NCBI GenBank assembly: GCA_003599575.1
Contig: QZKV01000039.1
Span: 1-64,000 of the forward strand
Direction: 5' to 3'
Length of the DNA stretch: 64,000 bases
DNA from: Desulfobacteraceae bacterium
GTDB lineage: Bacteria > Desulfobacterota > Desulfobacteria > Desulfobacterales > Desulfosarcinaceae
Below, piece by piece: positions 8,467 through 16,769 of this stretch. Position numbers and translations under genes: made by a program. The notes under the pieces are model-generated. The model searched no databases, was not told the DNA's origin, and saw only the letters and a list, made by a program, of their open reading frames with translations. The stretch's first letter is position 1; each line of letters starts with the position of its first letter.

Positions 8467-10830
8467 ATGAAATGCAAAGTTGATGTTAAGGCGATGAATT
8501 TTTGGGTCTCTCTGGCCATGTTGATGGCGGTTTTCGCGGGATGCGGGGGCGGGGGCGGTGGTTCCGCAGCCCCGCCTCAGGGGGGCAGTTTTTCCCTCAC
8601 TCCCGAGCCGGCAGTCCTCAACAGTACGATTCCTGCCGATGGCGTGGCCACCGTAGGCACCTCCGTCCAGGTAGTACCCTCCGGCGATTTCACCGGCTCG
8701 GTAACATTCACGATAGAAGGCGTCCCCGACGGTGTCACCGCCGCCTTCAGCGATCCGTCTTCCACCACAGCGACATCGCTGCAGCTGACAGTCGACGCTT
8801 TCGCCGTTCAATGCTCCGCCATTTTGACGGTGACAGGAACATCACCGGGCGTTCCCGACGCCACCACCACCGTGGATCTGACCCTCCTCACGGCAGATAA
8901 GCTCCCGATCCTGGCCACCGTCGAGGAGGAATTGCGGCAATACGCCAGCCAGGGCATGACGCCCCTGGAGCAGGCCCAATCCATCGCCGCGTTCATGCAG
9001 GGGAGGAACGAATACGTGGACGCCGGCGTAGACGAAGAAACTCTCAGCGCCTGGGGGGAGCTCCAGAACGGTCGTCTGCATGTGGTATCGACCGGCTATT
9101 TTCCCTCGAAGGAGGCCCCGGGCGCACCCGCCCCGCTGCTTGCCGGGATTGACAGCGACGAGCGCTCCTCGGTGCTGTCCGTGAGCAAGCTTCCCCAGGC
9201 CGTCACAACCCTGGGCGCTGATAGGGCGGCCGCCGGCAGCGGGAACGCCCTGCCCGGCAGCTCCTACGCGCGCCTGCTCCACTCATTCGGCACCAACTTC
9301 GAGGGACAGGACCCCATCAACGATGCCGTGGGCTGGCTGAAGGATGCGGGCTGGAAGATCCGTTCCGGAGCGGAAGGGGATGCATCCCTCGAGCTGCTCA
9401 AGACCGTAAAGGGAGATGGATTTTTCTACATAAACAGTCATGGGGGCCAGGCGCGCAAGTCGAGCACGAACACCAATTTCTTCTGTGTGTCTTCCTCTAC
9501 CATCCAGAACTCCGCCCTCGATGAAACATACAAGGATGACTGGGACAATTACCGGATCGTCTACTACACCGGCAAGAACGGCGAAACGATTCTGGGCGGT
9601 CTGGTGGACGACTTTGAAACCTGGTACGGGATCACCTACGCGTTTGTCGAGAAATACATGAGCTTTTCCTCAAACAGCATCGTATGGATCAACGCCTGCC
9701 ACAGCCAGGGGGGGGCCTCCAGCACCAACGCGTTCCGGTTCGCCTGCCTCCAGAAAGGAGCGGGTGTATATTTCGGATGGACCAGCACCCTCAGCAGTGC
9801 CGGGGCGTATCCGGCCATACGGTATTTCGTGGACCGGTCCCTGGGGGCGAATAAATACGAGCCGGAATATCCCGCCCAGCGGCCGTTCCCCTGGGACCTG
9901 GTGGTTCCCGACATGACTGCGAAGGGCCTTGCCAGAGGCGCCAACGGCGAGGTGCTTGTGCCCACTCCCCAGACTCCCGGCACGCCGCCGTCTCTGCTCG
10001 CCCCCAGCATCCGTCTCATCGAGGTGGATGAATATTCGTACGACATGAAGCTCAAGGGCTACTTCGGCAGCGACCAGGGCGAAGTATCGGTGGGGGGCAC
10101 GCCCGTGACGGTCAAGAGCTGGGATTCCGAGGAGATCACCTGCGAGCTGCCGAAAGATCTGTCCGGTGACGTCCTGGTCAAGGTGCGGGGCCTCGAGAGC
10201 AATCCCAGGCCCCTGACGCAGTGGATCGTTCCTCTCTCATATACCTGGGACATGACGGGCGGCTTTATCAAATGGACGGGAACGGGCGAGCTGCGCTACC
10301 GCCTCGATGTTTCCGGATTCCGGGAAAAGCCCGGGGATGCGCCGACCTATCTGCGCAGGGGCACCTGGCCTGTGCTGGAGGGCGGCATCACGGTCTCGGT
10401 GAGCGGGAACGTAAATCCTTGTTCGATCACCGGCGGTACGGTCACCCTGCCGTCTCTTCCCTCAGACAAGAATCCGACCGCTTTCATCCAGGCGCCGCTC
10501 ATTGTGGATGCCAACACGAATACCGGCCTGCTGGGACTTGCCTTCGGCGCCAACCCTGCCCCGTGGCAGTTGGTCTGTCCTGGCGCCCCCCCGGCCAATC
10601 TCATGCCCTCCTTCGGTAAGCTTCCGTTGCTGGAATCCTACTTCTATCAGACGCAGGAAGAGGATGCCGAAGCCGAGGTAGGACCCCTCCCTGCCGTGAA
10701 CGTCACGTACGGAGCCGACATGGCGCTCAACGGAGGAATCTTCACCGACAGCACTGCCGGCACCATGAAGGTGGAATGGAAGAATCCCACGCAAACGAGC
10801 CCGCCCCGGCCGGATGATGCCGGGATATAG
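8467..10830 (+). CDS. Large lipoprotein with a caspase/gingipain-like (clan CD) His/Cys pair and a TIG-like domain
   Basis: 787 residues. Start ATG 8467 has AGGAGG 8 bases upstream; the longer frame from 8377 has none. The signal ends in the lipobox FAGC followed by six glycines, so it is exported and lipid-anchored. Residues about 25-140 are a beta-rich, Ig-like segment. The core contains a hydrophobic strand ending in SHGG (GFFYINSHGG, His325) and a second strand ending in ACHS (SIVWINACHSQGG, Cys411). This is the arrangement of clan CD cysteine peptidases such as caspases, gingipains and CHAT domains. A SAGAYPAIRYF stretch follows. Residues about 525-590 look like a TIG/IPT beta domain (VSVGGTPVTVKSWDSEEI). 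Protease activity is inferred from motifs only. No immunity or activator gene is adjacent. Confidence 0.7.
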   Translation: MKCKVDVKAMNFWVSLAMLMAVFAGCGGGGGGSAAPPQGGSFSLTPEPAVLNSTIPADGVATVGTSVQVVPSGDFTGSVTFTIEGVPDGVTAAFSDPSSTTATSLQLTVDAFAVQCSAILTVTGTSPGVPDATTTVDLTLLTADKLPILATVEEELRQYASQGMTPLEQAQSIAAFMQGRNEYVDAGVDEETLSAWGELQNGRLHVVSTGYFPSKEAPGAPAPLLAGIDSDERSSVLSVSKLPQAVTTLGADRAAAGSGNALPGSSYARLLHSFGTNFEGQDPINDAVGWLKDAGWKIRSGAEGDASLELLKTVKGDGFFYINSHGGQARKSSTNTNFFCVSSSTIQNSALDETYKDDWDNYRIVYYTGKNGETILGGLVDDFETWYGITYAFVEKYMSFSSNSIVWINACHSQGGASSTNAFRFACLQKGAGVYFGWTSTLSSAGAYPAIRYFVDRSLGANKYEPEYPAQRPFPWDLVVPDMTAKGLARGANGEVLVPTPQTPGTPPSLLAPSIRLIEVDEYSYDMKLKGYFGSDQGEVSVGGTPVTVKSWDSEEITCELPKDLSGDVLVKVRGLESNPRPLTQWIVPLSYTWDMTGGFIKWTGTGELRYRLDVSGFREKPGDAPTYLRRGTWPVLEGGITVSVSGNVNPCSITGGTVTLPSLPSDKNPTAFIQAPLIVDANTNTGLLGLAFGANPAPWQLVCPGAPPANLMPSFGKLPLLESYFYQTQEEDAEAEVGPLPAVNVTYGADMALNGGIFTDSTAGTMKVEWKNPTQTSPPRPDDAGI

Positions 10831-10875
10831 CCGCTCGGCAGAGGCGTATTATGTCCGTTGCAAAGGACGGTTGCG

Positions 10876-10967
10876 GATAACTCAAGCCGCCACAAAAGCC
10901 AAACCCATCGAGAGATGGGGACGGAAAGCCACGGGTCTCAGATAGCTTCTTCTGATTCCAGACAGCA
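10876..10967 (+). promoter_or_regulatory. GEMM-type cyclic-dinucleotide riboswitch aptamer
   Basis: The segment has GCCAAACCCATC-GAGA-GATGGGGACGGAAAGCC, which matches the GEMM P1a arm: GCAAACC, stem, GNRA tetraloop, stem, GGGAC-GNAAAGCC. It continues with CACGGGTCT and later AGACAGC, the usual start and end of the second (P1b) arm in Geobacter-type GEMM elements. Such elements bind c-di-GMP or 3',3'-cGAMP and control transcription termination. The last conserved stretch of P1b (normally CGGGTTGCCGA) is replaced by an A-run leading into a terminator hairpin. No gene follows for about 480 bases, so its target is unclear. Confidence 0.75.
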
Positions 10968-10973
10968 AAAAAG

Positions 10974-11004
10974 GGCAGGACTCAGAGATGGTCCTGCCTT
11001 TTTT
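10974..11004 (+). terminator. Rho-independent terminator after the GEMM aptamer
   Basis: GGCAGGAC (10974-10981) pairs perfectly with GTCCTGCC (10991-10998), 9-base loop, followed by six T. An A-run just upstream could extend the stem. It is probably the expression platform of the riboswitch. Confidence 0.85.
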
Positions 11005-11082
11005 CGTTCCGCCAATTCGAAATCGAGGCATCTTCAAATATTGACCGTCTGTTCCCGGCCCCCAAATGACATTTGATCAGGT

Positions 11083-11172
11083 TGAGATCAGGTCGATGAT
11101 CCCCAACCTATCATCGTACCATCCGGCAATGTCGACTGCGCAAAGTAGATGGTCCGGTGGTATGTAATCACA
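11083..11172. repeat. 90-bp intergenic repeat, copy 1
   Basis: Starts TGAGATCAGGTCGATGATCC and ends GGTATGTAATCACA. It differs from the copy at 23915-24004 at about eight positions by eye. The outer ends are an inverted repeat (TGTGATTA-like / TAATCACA), as expected for a small non-autonomous mobile element or a paired-operator module. Confidence 0.75.
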
Positions 11173-11552
11173 ATCCGTCGAAGCCCGCTCACGCCATTTG
11201 TATTCAATCATCGATGTTCGGTACGTCCCTCAACAATTCTGCGCTCGGACTGCGAAGAACGACCTAAACGCGATTTCGATTCCATTGTGCAGGATTTGCG
11301 AATTGTGGCAGGGGTATTGGCGGGGACGGAGATGATGACGCGGATCTGAGGCGTTGAAAGCGGCTCCGGATTGCCCTGCAGCGTAATCTGAGGTGTCTTC
11401 ACGTTGGACCGTGCGCAATGCCTGTCCAAAAAGTAATAATGCTTTACTAACTTGGGGATACATGAACATAATGCACAGGCCACCTTTGGATGCCAGGGAT
11501 GGTCTTTTATCCTATTGTCCGGGAGTCTTTTTCATTACGGTATTCGGGTATC

Positions 11553-12434
11553 ATGATGCATCTGAAGGCTGCCACGGCAAAATCATTGATATTGCTGGCA
11601 ATTATCATCCTGCTGGCAGGTTTGATGATCGACTCACCCGCCGGGAGGTTCTTTTCAGCCATTGTCGCGGGACTAATAGTTCTCATTCCACTGCTTTTCG
11701 GCAATCCCAGGCGGCGGGTTTTTGCGGGGATTGTCTTTGCCGTCGCAGCCTTATTTGCCTTGATTGTCTTTGGTGAGTACCAGAAGGATGCGGAAAACTA
11801 CAGGGCAAGGGCCCCCCGGCAATCTCACCCCCATTCACCTCCGGCATTAACTCCATCGGGGGTCGAACCATCCGATCGCGAGAGTTTCTACCTATACCGG
11901 GCGGAAGAGTGTTTCACCTGTGAAATTCCAGCCGGCTGGAGCAAAGAGGAGCGTCTTTCAGGGCTTTCGCCGGATGAGAAGAAAGTCTACGGGGTCATAC
12001 TCCATGGACCTGGGTATGGTGCGGTTCCTATCAAGATTTATGTCCACTACTATGCGGCAGGCAACCTTCTTTATCGATCTCCCGAGCACTACATCAAGGT
12101 ATTTTCACTGCCATCACTCGGTATAGCTCTCGAAGGTGATCACTACGGCCCCGTGACAGATGAAACGGATTTGGCAAGGGCTGCCAAAACCTTCGAACGG
12201 CTTAAAAATGAATATCTGGCCAATCCCGTTCCGGGGCTGCCGGATGACGAAGATGGGAAAGTCTACGAACGCGGGGAAATGATGGCCGTGCCGTTTCCGA
12301 TCAGGGAGCGGTTTGTGGTCGTGCCAGCTGAGGAGGGCTTCTATGCGCTTCGCTATTCGGCGCCGGCAGAACACTTCATGGACTTTCTCGGTGTCTTTAC
12401 GCGGGTAAAACAGTCCTTTCAGCCTTTGAAGTGA
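11553..12434 (+). CDS. Membrane-anchored protein of unknown function
   Basis: About 293 residues from ATG 11553. An upstream ATG at 11490 is possible, and neither has a strong ribosome-binding site. Three hydrophobic segments lie within the first 75 residues (SLILLAIIILLAGLMI; FFSAIVAGLIVLIPLLF; IVFAVAALFALIVF), followed by a Pro/Ser-rich linker. An extracytoplasmic domain of about 190 residues begins CFTCEIPAGWSKEE and ends FTRVKQSFQP. The opening F-x-x-x-I-P-x-G-W motif resembles PsbP/LpqN-like or DUF1795-like domains, but I cannot assign it. It lies upstream of, and on the same strand as, the exported-protein run that starts at 12511. Confidence 0.6.
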   Translation: MMHLKAATAKSLILLAIIILLAGLMIDSPAGRFFSAIVAGLIVLIPLLFGNPRRRVFAGIVFAVAALFALIVFGEYQKDAENYRARAPRQSHPHSPPALTPSGVEPSDRESFYLYRAEECFTCEIPAGWSKEERLSGLSPDEKKVYGVILHGPGYGAVPIKIYVHYYAAGNLLYRSPEHYIKVFSLPSLGIALEGDHYGPVTDETDLARAAKTFERLKNEYLANPVPGLPDDEDGKVYERGEMMAVPFPIRERFVVVPAEEGFYALRYSAPAEHFMDFLGVFTRVKQSFQPLK

Positions 12435-12510
12435 CTGCCTTCATCGCTTTTTACAGATCGGGCAAGATGATGATGGCGCTCAACGGATCAGCAACACTAA
12501 GGAAAATACG

Positions 12511-13620
12511 ATGAAGCGGTCTGCCGTCTATTTTTGCGTATTGTTCACTGCACTCGGATTTTTTTCTTTTTCTCACGCTCAAATGTCAGACACCGAAAGG
12601 AACAATTGGCTGCTGGGCGTGATTTTCAAGCTTGAAACAATGAAAGAAAAGGCAGCCGCAGAGATTCTTAAATATGAAAATGAGATTGCAAAATGTGACA
12701 GCCGGATCAGTTCATCTGAAAAGATACTCAAACTTGCCAGGCAGGCTGCCAATACACAGGCGGAAGCAGTTGCCGGCGAGGCGATGAGCAAAGCACAGGC
12801 AGCCAGGATGCTGAACCGGAAGAACAAGATTTCAGCAGAGCTCAATAAAAAAAGAGCGGAAAATGCGCTTGCCTATATCAAGACCGGCGGGAAAAATGTT
12901 GAAGCCACACTTGAGCAGGTCGAGTTTGAAAATGAGCACAGCGAATGGAAAAGGAGACAAAACCAGCTTATCGACCAGCGGCTCGCGGAGCCGAACAGAA
13001 CCGCCGGCGCGATCTGTCGCTCGCTCAAATCGAATGTACCGCCGTTGCCCGGCAAGAATTTTAAGGACCTGCAGCCCGGTGACGTGGTGCTTCTTGCGGG
13101 AAACAGCGGTGGATCCAAGTTGGTTGCCGCGGCGGACAGTGATTTAACCTCCGGGGCGAATGTGTCGATAACATCGCATACGGTGATCTACCTCAAGGAG
13201 GTGAACGGCAAGAAGCTTTTTTTGGATAATCAACCCTTTCAAGGCCCGCGCATCATTACGGAAGACGAATTTTTAAAGGTTTATGGCAATCGCGGAGCCG
13301 AAGTGGCCAGACTTGCGGAGCCGCTGAATGCAGAGGAGGGCAAACGGCTCTTTTCAGAGGCGGTCAAAATGGCACAGGAGAACCGCAAAGAAGTCGCCAA
13401 AAACTGGTTCGGGACCCCATTGCTTGGCACCAATTATGGCGCATGGGGGAAAGATGATGTGGTCTGTTCCGAAGCGGACTGGGTGCTTATCAATAATGCC
13501 GGCAGGAAGATTCCGCAAACAGCGGATCAGACGAAAGCGGATTCGGGCGTTCATTTCAGCCCCGCGGATTATGTGAACTCCCCGTATTTCATTGTGACTC
13601 CTTTGGGAATACCCAAGTAG
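12511..13620 (+). CDS. Exported coiled-coil protein with permuted papain-fold (YiiX/NlpC-P60-like) domain
   Basis: 369 residues. A signal peptide (about 1-23) ends FSHAQ. Residues 30-160 are a charged coiled coil. From about 185 a permuted NlpC/P60-type (YaeF/YiiX) fold is suggested by LQPGDVVLL, a strand with SHTVIYL (His223) and, far downstream, VVCSEADWVL (Cys319) followed by NNAGRKIP. In this permuted family the His precedes the catalytic Cys, as here. Members hydrolyse peptide, amide or acyl bonds, and the substrate is unknown here. It is first in a run of five exported proteins on one strand with short gaps. Confidence 0.7.
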   Translation: MKRSAVYFCVLFTALGFFSFSHAQMSDTERNNWLLGVIFKLETMKEKAAAEILKYENEIAKCDSRISSSEKILKLARQAANTQAEAVAGEAMSKAQAARMLNRKNKISAELNKKRAENALAYIKTGGKNVEATLEQVEFENEHSEWKRRQNQLIDQRLAEPNRTAGAICRSLKSNVPPLPGKNFKDLQPGDVVLLAGNSGGSKLVAAADSDLTSGANVSITSHTVIYLKEVNGKKLFLDNQPFQGPRIITEDEFLKVYGNRGAEVARLAEPLNAEEGKRLFSEAVKMAQENRKEVAKNWFGTPLLGTNYGAWGKDDVVCSEADWVLINNAGRKIPQTADQTKADSGVHFSPADYVNSPYFIVTPLGIPK

Positions 13621-13666
13621 GTTGGCGGCTTGGCAAAAGCTGCAATCTCCGGGGCGAAGGGTGATC

Positions 13667-14695
13667 ATGCAAACATTTAAACTATTCAAAAACTTTCTGC
13701 ATGCAGCAGGAGGCATTCTTCTTCTGCTGACTTGTGCGATCGGAACCAAAACAGCGGCTGCCGGTGTCGAAGTGAATTGCGAAGGATCTGCGGAGGCCTA
13801 CCGCATCCAGGGAATTCCCTGTGATTGTGTCGGTGGGCGCATTGTTTGCAACGACGGATCATCAGGCGGTGGTTCCTCGGGCAAAAAATCCGGCGGGCTT
13901 TCCCACAAGAACCAGATGAAGTTGGAGATCATGCAGTCGGTAGCAGATATGGCGGCCAATGCCTTCCTCCGCTGGCTCAACGATCCCGGGCCCGCTCAAA
14001 GGGCACCGACCCCGGAGGAATTGGCCGCGGCGCGCGCCAAGCAGGAAAGGGAGAAAGCGGAGTGGCAGGCCAGGATCCAAAAGCAGATCAGCGAGATGGA
14101 AACCCGGTATGCCGAGCAGGAGCGGCAGAACGTCAAGGCAAAGAGTGCCAAGCTGATGTCCAGATTGAAGGGGATTGGAAGCAGCTCGGCCGAGCCGCAA
14201 TCCGATTTGCTCGAACAGTTGCGCTGCAAAGCCTACTGGGGGCATAAGGCGGCCACGGAGCCCGATGTGACCCTGGCCTATAATTACAGTCGTTTTGCCG
14301 AGGAGCCCGATGCCGAGGCACTGGCCGAATGTGGTCGGGCATTGCCGGAACCACCCATGCCATCAGCTGCCGAGGCATTTAAAATCGACCTGTATCAAAC
14401 CATCGTCCAGGAAATCAACCAGCGGCTTCCCCTGATTGAAAAGGCCAAGGAGAAACAGCGCGACGCCGTCACCCAGCTTGCCGGGAAACAGCAGCAGGTC
14501 AAGGAATTAAAAACCCGCCAGGAGCAGGTCCCTTCCGCTGCCGAAAAACAAGCCGCCGACGATCTGCTGGCTGCGGCCTTGCAGGAACTGGACGCCGCCA
14601 CGGCGCTGAAGAACGAGGCCGACGCGGGGGTCATGCAGTTGCAATTGGAAATCGACGCATTTCAGCAAGTTGAAAAGATTGCGGCCAACAATTAA
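13667..14695 (+). CDS. Exported coiled-coil protein of unknown function
   Basis: 342 residues from ATG 13667 (GAAGGG upstream); the TTG at 13622 gives a long poor leader. The signal peptide ends near TKTAAAG. The mature N-terminus carries clustered cysteines (NCEG, IPCDCVGGRIVC) and a Gly/Ser-rich linker. The rest alternates coiled coil (about 110-165 and 255-340) with a short central region containing two more Cys (RCKAYW, ECGRAL). I recognise no enzyme motif. The cysteines may form disulfides, which fits the thioredoxin-domain protein encoded next. Confidence 0.7.
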   Translation: MQTFKLFKNFLHAAGGILLLLTCAIGTKTAAAGVEVNCEGSAEAYRIQGIPCDCVGGRIVCNDGSSGGGSSGKKSGGLSHKNQMKLEIMQSVADMAANAFLRWLNDPGPAQRAPTPEELAAARAKQEREKAEWQARIQKQISEMETRYAEQERQNVKAKSAKLMSRLKGIGSSSAEPQSDLLEQLRCKAYWGHKAATEPDVTLAYNYSRFAEEPDAEALAECGRALPEPPMPSAAEAFKIDLYQTIVQEINQRLPLIEKAKEKQRDAVTQLAGKQQQVKELKTRQEQVPSAAEKQAADDLLAAALQELDAATALKNEADAGVMQLQLEIDAFQQVEKIAANN

Positions 14696-14724
14696 AAAAG
14701 CGCGACAAAGAAAGGATCCACAGC

Positions 14725-15807
14725 ATGAAATGTCTCTCCCGATTCTGCGCCTGCCTGGCGATCTTCAGTTTCCTCCCCTTATCTCCGGCATTGGCGCAGC
14801 AGCCCATCCCTGAGGCGGCGCAGCAGCATTTTCAGGCGGGGGTTGCTTTGATCCAAAAAGCGGATGTGCCCGATGACCTGCGCAACGCACTGACGGAATT
14901 CGAAGCAGCCGCCGGTCTGGCACCCCAGTGGCCGGAGATCCACTACAACCTAGCGCAACTGGCTGCAGAGACCGACAAACCTGCCAAGGCGATCAATGAA
15001 TTCGGAATTTACCTGAATTTGGCGCCGGAGGCAGCGGACCGTGCAAAGGTCCAGGAAGAAATCGTGCGTCTGCAGTGCCTGATTGCCATCAAACGGAAAA
15101 TCGGTCTGCCCGGGGTGACGTTTGCCGCAATGCCGGATGGCATCTGGGTGATGCAGGTATATCCCGGGTCGAGAGTGGGAAATACCGGTTTAAGGAAAGG
15201 GGCGAAGATCATCGCCGTGGAGGGAACCTCGGTTGCCGGCGCGACGCTGGAAGATTTCTTCCGGGCCATCGATGCCACCACGGCGGAAAGTGACCCATTA
15301 AAAGCCGCTACCAAAGGACGGATGTTCACACGCTCGGGCGGCTATGCACGTTACAACAAGACGGCGTCATCGGACAACAAGGTGGAAGAGACAGGCCCCA
15401 TTGTGACACTGAAAATCAAATCTCCGGGCCTGGATCGGTCCGGTACTCTCTTTTTCAAGAAAAGCATGTTCCATTCCAACGTGATCGAAATCGAAGCCGA
15501 CGAGTTCGATACGGAAGTGACCAATGAAAAGTTGCCGGTGCTGGTGACTTTTTGGGCTGACTGGTGTGAGCCTTGCCATGAGTTTGTTCCGATTGTCGAG
15601 ACCCAAAGTGCTGAACATGCCGGCAAAATCAAATTCATCAACATCAATGCGGATGAAAACAAAAAATTGGCCGGGCAGTTAGGTGTCAAAGGTCTTCCCA
15701 CCATGATGATATTCAAAAATGGGCAATTGATGTCCACGCATACGGGACGTCTGCCCAAGGAGAAGATCGAGCAAGTTATCAGCAGCGCCGTCGGGATGGG
15801 CGGCTAA
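14725..15807 (+). CDS. Exported TPR-PDZ-thioredoxin fusion protein
   Basis: 360 residues. A signal peptide (1-25) ends ALAQQ. Residues about 28-120 form TPR-like repeats (HFQAGVALIQKA; EIHYNLAQLAAETDKPAKAINEF). Residues about 125-230 look like a PDZ domain (VYPGSRVGNTGLRKGAKIIAVEG). The C-terminal 105 residues are a thioredoxin fold with active site WCEPCHE (Cys281, Cys284) and the cis-Pro GLPTMM. It should act in the periplasm on disulfides of client proteins held by the TPR/PDZ part. The neighbouring exported proteins are cysteine-bearing candidates. I do not recall this three-domain order as a named family. Confidence 0.85.
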   Translation: MKCLSRFCACLAIFSFLPLSPALAQQPIPEAAQQHFQAGVALIQKADVPDDLRNALTEFEAAAGLAPQWPEIHYNLAQLAAETDKPAKAINEFGIYLNLAPEAADRAKVQEEIVRLQCLIAIKRKIGLPGVTFAAMPDGIWVMQVYPGSRVGNTGLRKGAKIIAVEGTSVAGATLEDFFRAIDATTAESDPLKAATKGRMFTRSGGYARYNKTASSDNKVEETGPIVTLKIKSPGLDRSGTLFFKKSMFHSNVIEIEADEFDTEVTNEKLPVLVTFWADWCEPCHEFVPIVETQSAEHAGKIKFININADENKKLAGQLGVKGLPTMMIFKNGQLMSTHTGRLPKEKIEQVISSAVGMGG

Positions 15808-15895
15808 CTATCGCGGCAAGGCTCGCCTGAGTGGGAATTAATGGTGAAAGAAAACAATAGCTGAGAATTACTGCGCTGCGAAGGGAACGACATAG

Positions 15896-16756
15896 ATGGA
15901 TTGGGTCGAACGAATTTTCGGATGCTGTATTTGCATCTTCATCATGGGCGTATTTTCAGGGTGCGCGTCACCACCAGCCGTAGTGGACAGGAGATTATCC
16001 GAATATGAGGTCTTGCGTCCCGGTGTTTATATTGTTTATCGTCCGGCAGTGCGGCCTGGAACGACTTTCGATTCAGCTAAGAAAGAGCTGGCCGAAATCC
16101 TGACCTCCGAATCGAAACCGATCGTCGTGGATAATTCCCTTCCGGTACACGTGCTGCGGCCCCTTTTAGGCCATTCGATCTCAGAAAAGATGCTCGAACT
16201 GCAGATCTCAACTGGTAAAATTATCCTGCCTTTCGAGGAGTTGGCTCAATATCCGCTATTGATTGCCATGATCCAGGAGGGTACGCCCGCTACTCTCTAC
16301 AATATCTATTTCGAGAATCGCGTCTCATTCTTTTTTGGCGACGATGACCTCCCCGCCGCAAAACGATTTGCCGACGCCCTTCTGTTCATGAAGCAATCGC
16401 CACAAATAGAAAAGGAACGGCAACTCGCCCTTTTCGAACCGATCGCCGCGCGCTATCGTGAGTCGAAAATCAAGCCCCAGATGTCCGAGGAACAAAGGCG
16501 GCTTATTGTGCAGGCCAACGCTTTGAACCAGAAAAAAGAATATGGCAAAGCCATCGAGCAGTATTCAAAGGCCATCGCCCTTGATCCCACATCTTACCCC
16601 GCCGCTTACTTCAATCTGGCCCTGCTCTCGGCGCAAGAGAACAAACCGCTGGAAGCTATTTTCTTTATGAAACACTACCTGCTGCTCACACCCGAAGCCA
16701 AGGACGCCCGCAGCGCCCAGGATAAAATCTATGAGTGGGAATTAATGCTTAAATAG
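15896..16756 (+). CDS. TPR lipoprotein of unknown function
   Basis: 286 residues. The hydrophobic signal ends in the lipobox FSGC (Cys23), then ASPP. The middle region (about 40-180) has no motif I recognise. The C-terminal third holds a TPR pair (LNQKKEYGKAIEQYSKAIALDP and AAYFNLALLSAQENKPLEAIFF), whose wording is close to the TPR of the preceding fusion protein. The next gene starts 13 bases after the stop, indicating one transcript. Confidence 0.75.
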   Translation: MDWVERIFGCCICIFIMGVFSGCASPPAVVDRRLSEYEVLRPGVYIVYRPAVRPGTTFDSAKKELAEILTSESKPIVVDNSLPVHVLRPLLGHSISEKMLELQISTGKIILPFEELAQYPLLIAMIQEGTPATLYNIYFENRVSFFFGDDDLPAAKRFADALLFMKQSPQIEKERQLALFEPIAARYRESKIKPQMSEEQRRLIVQANALNQKKEYGKAIEQYSKAIALDPTSYPAAYFNLALLSAQENKPLEAIFFMKHYLLLTPEAKDARSAQDKIYEWELMLK

Positions 16757-16769
16757 CAGGATCGAGCCC

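Larger units (their letters stand above)
10831..11489. other. Intergenic region with riboswitch, terminator and a 90-bp repeat
   Basis: Besides the GEMM riboswitch (10876-10967), its terminator (10974-11004) and the repeat copy at 11083-11172, I see no gene. Frames here are short and lack protein-like composition. Confidence 0.5.
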
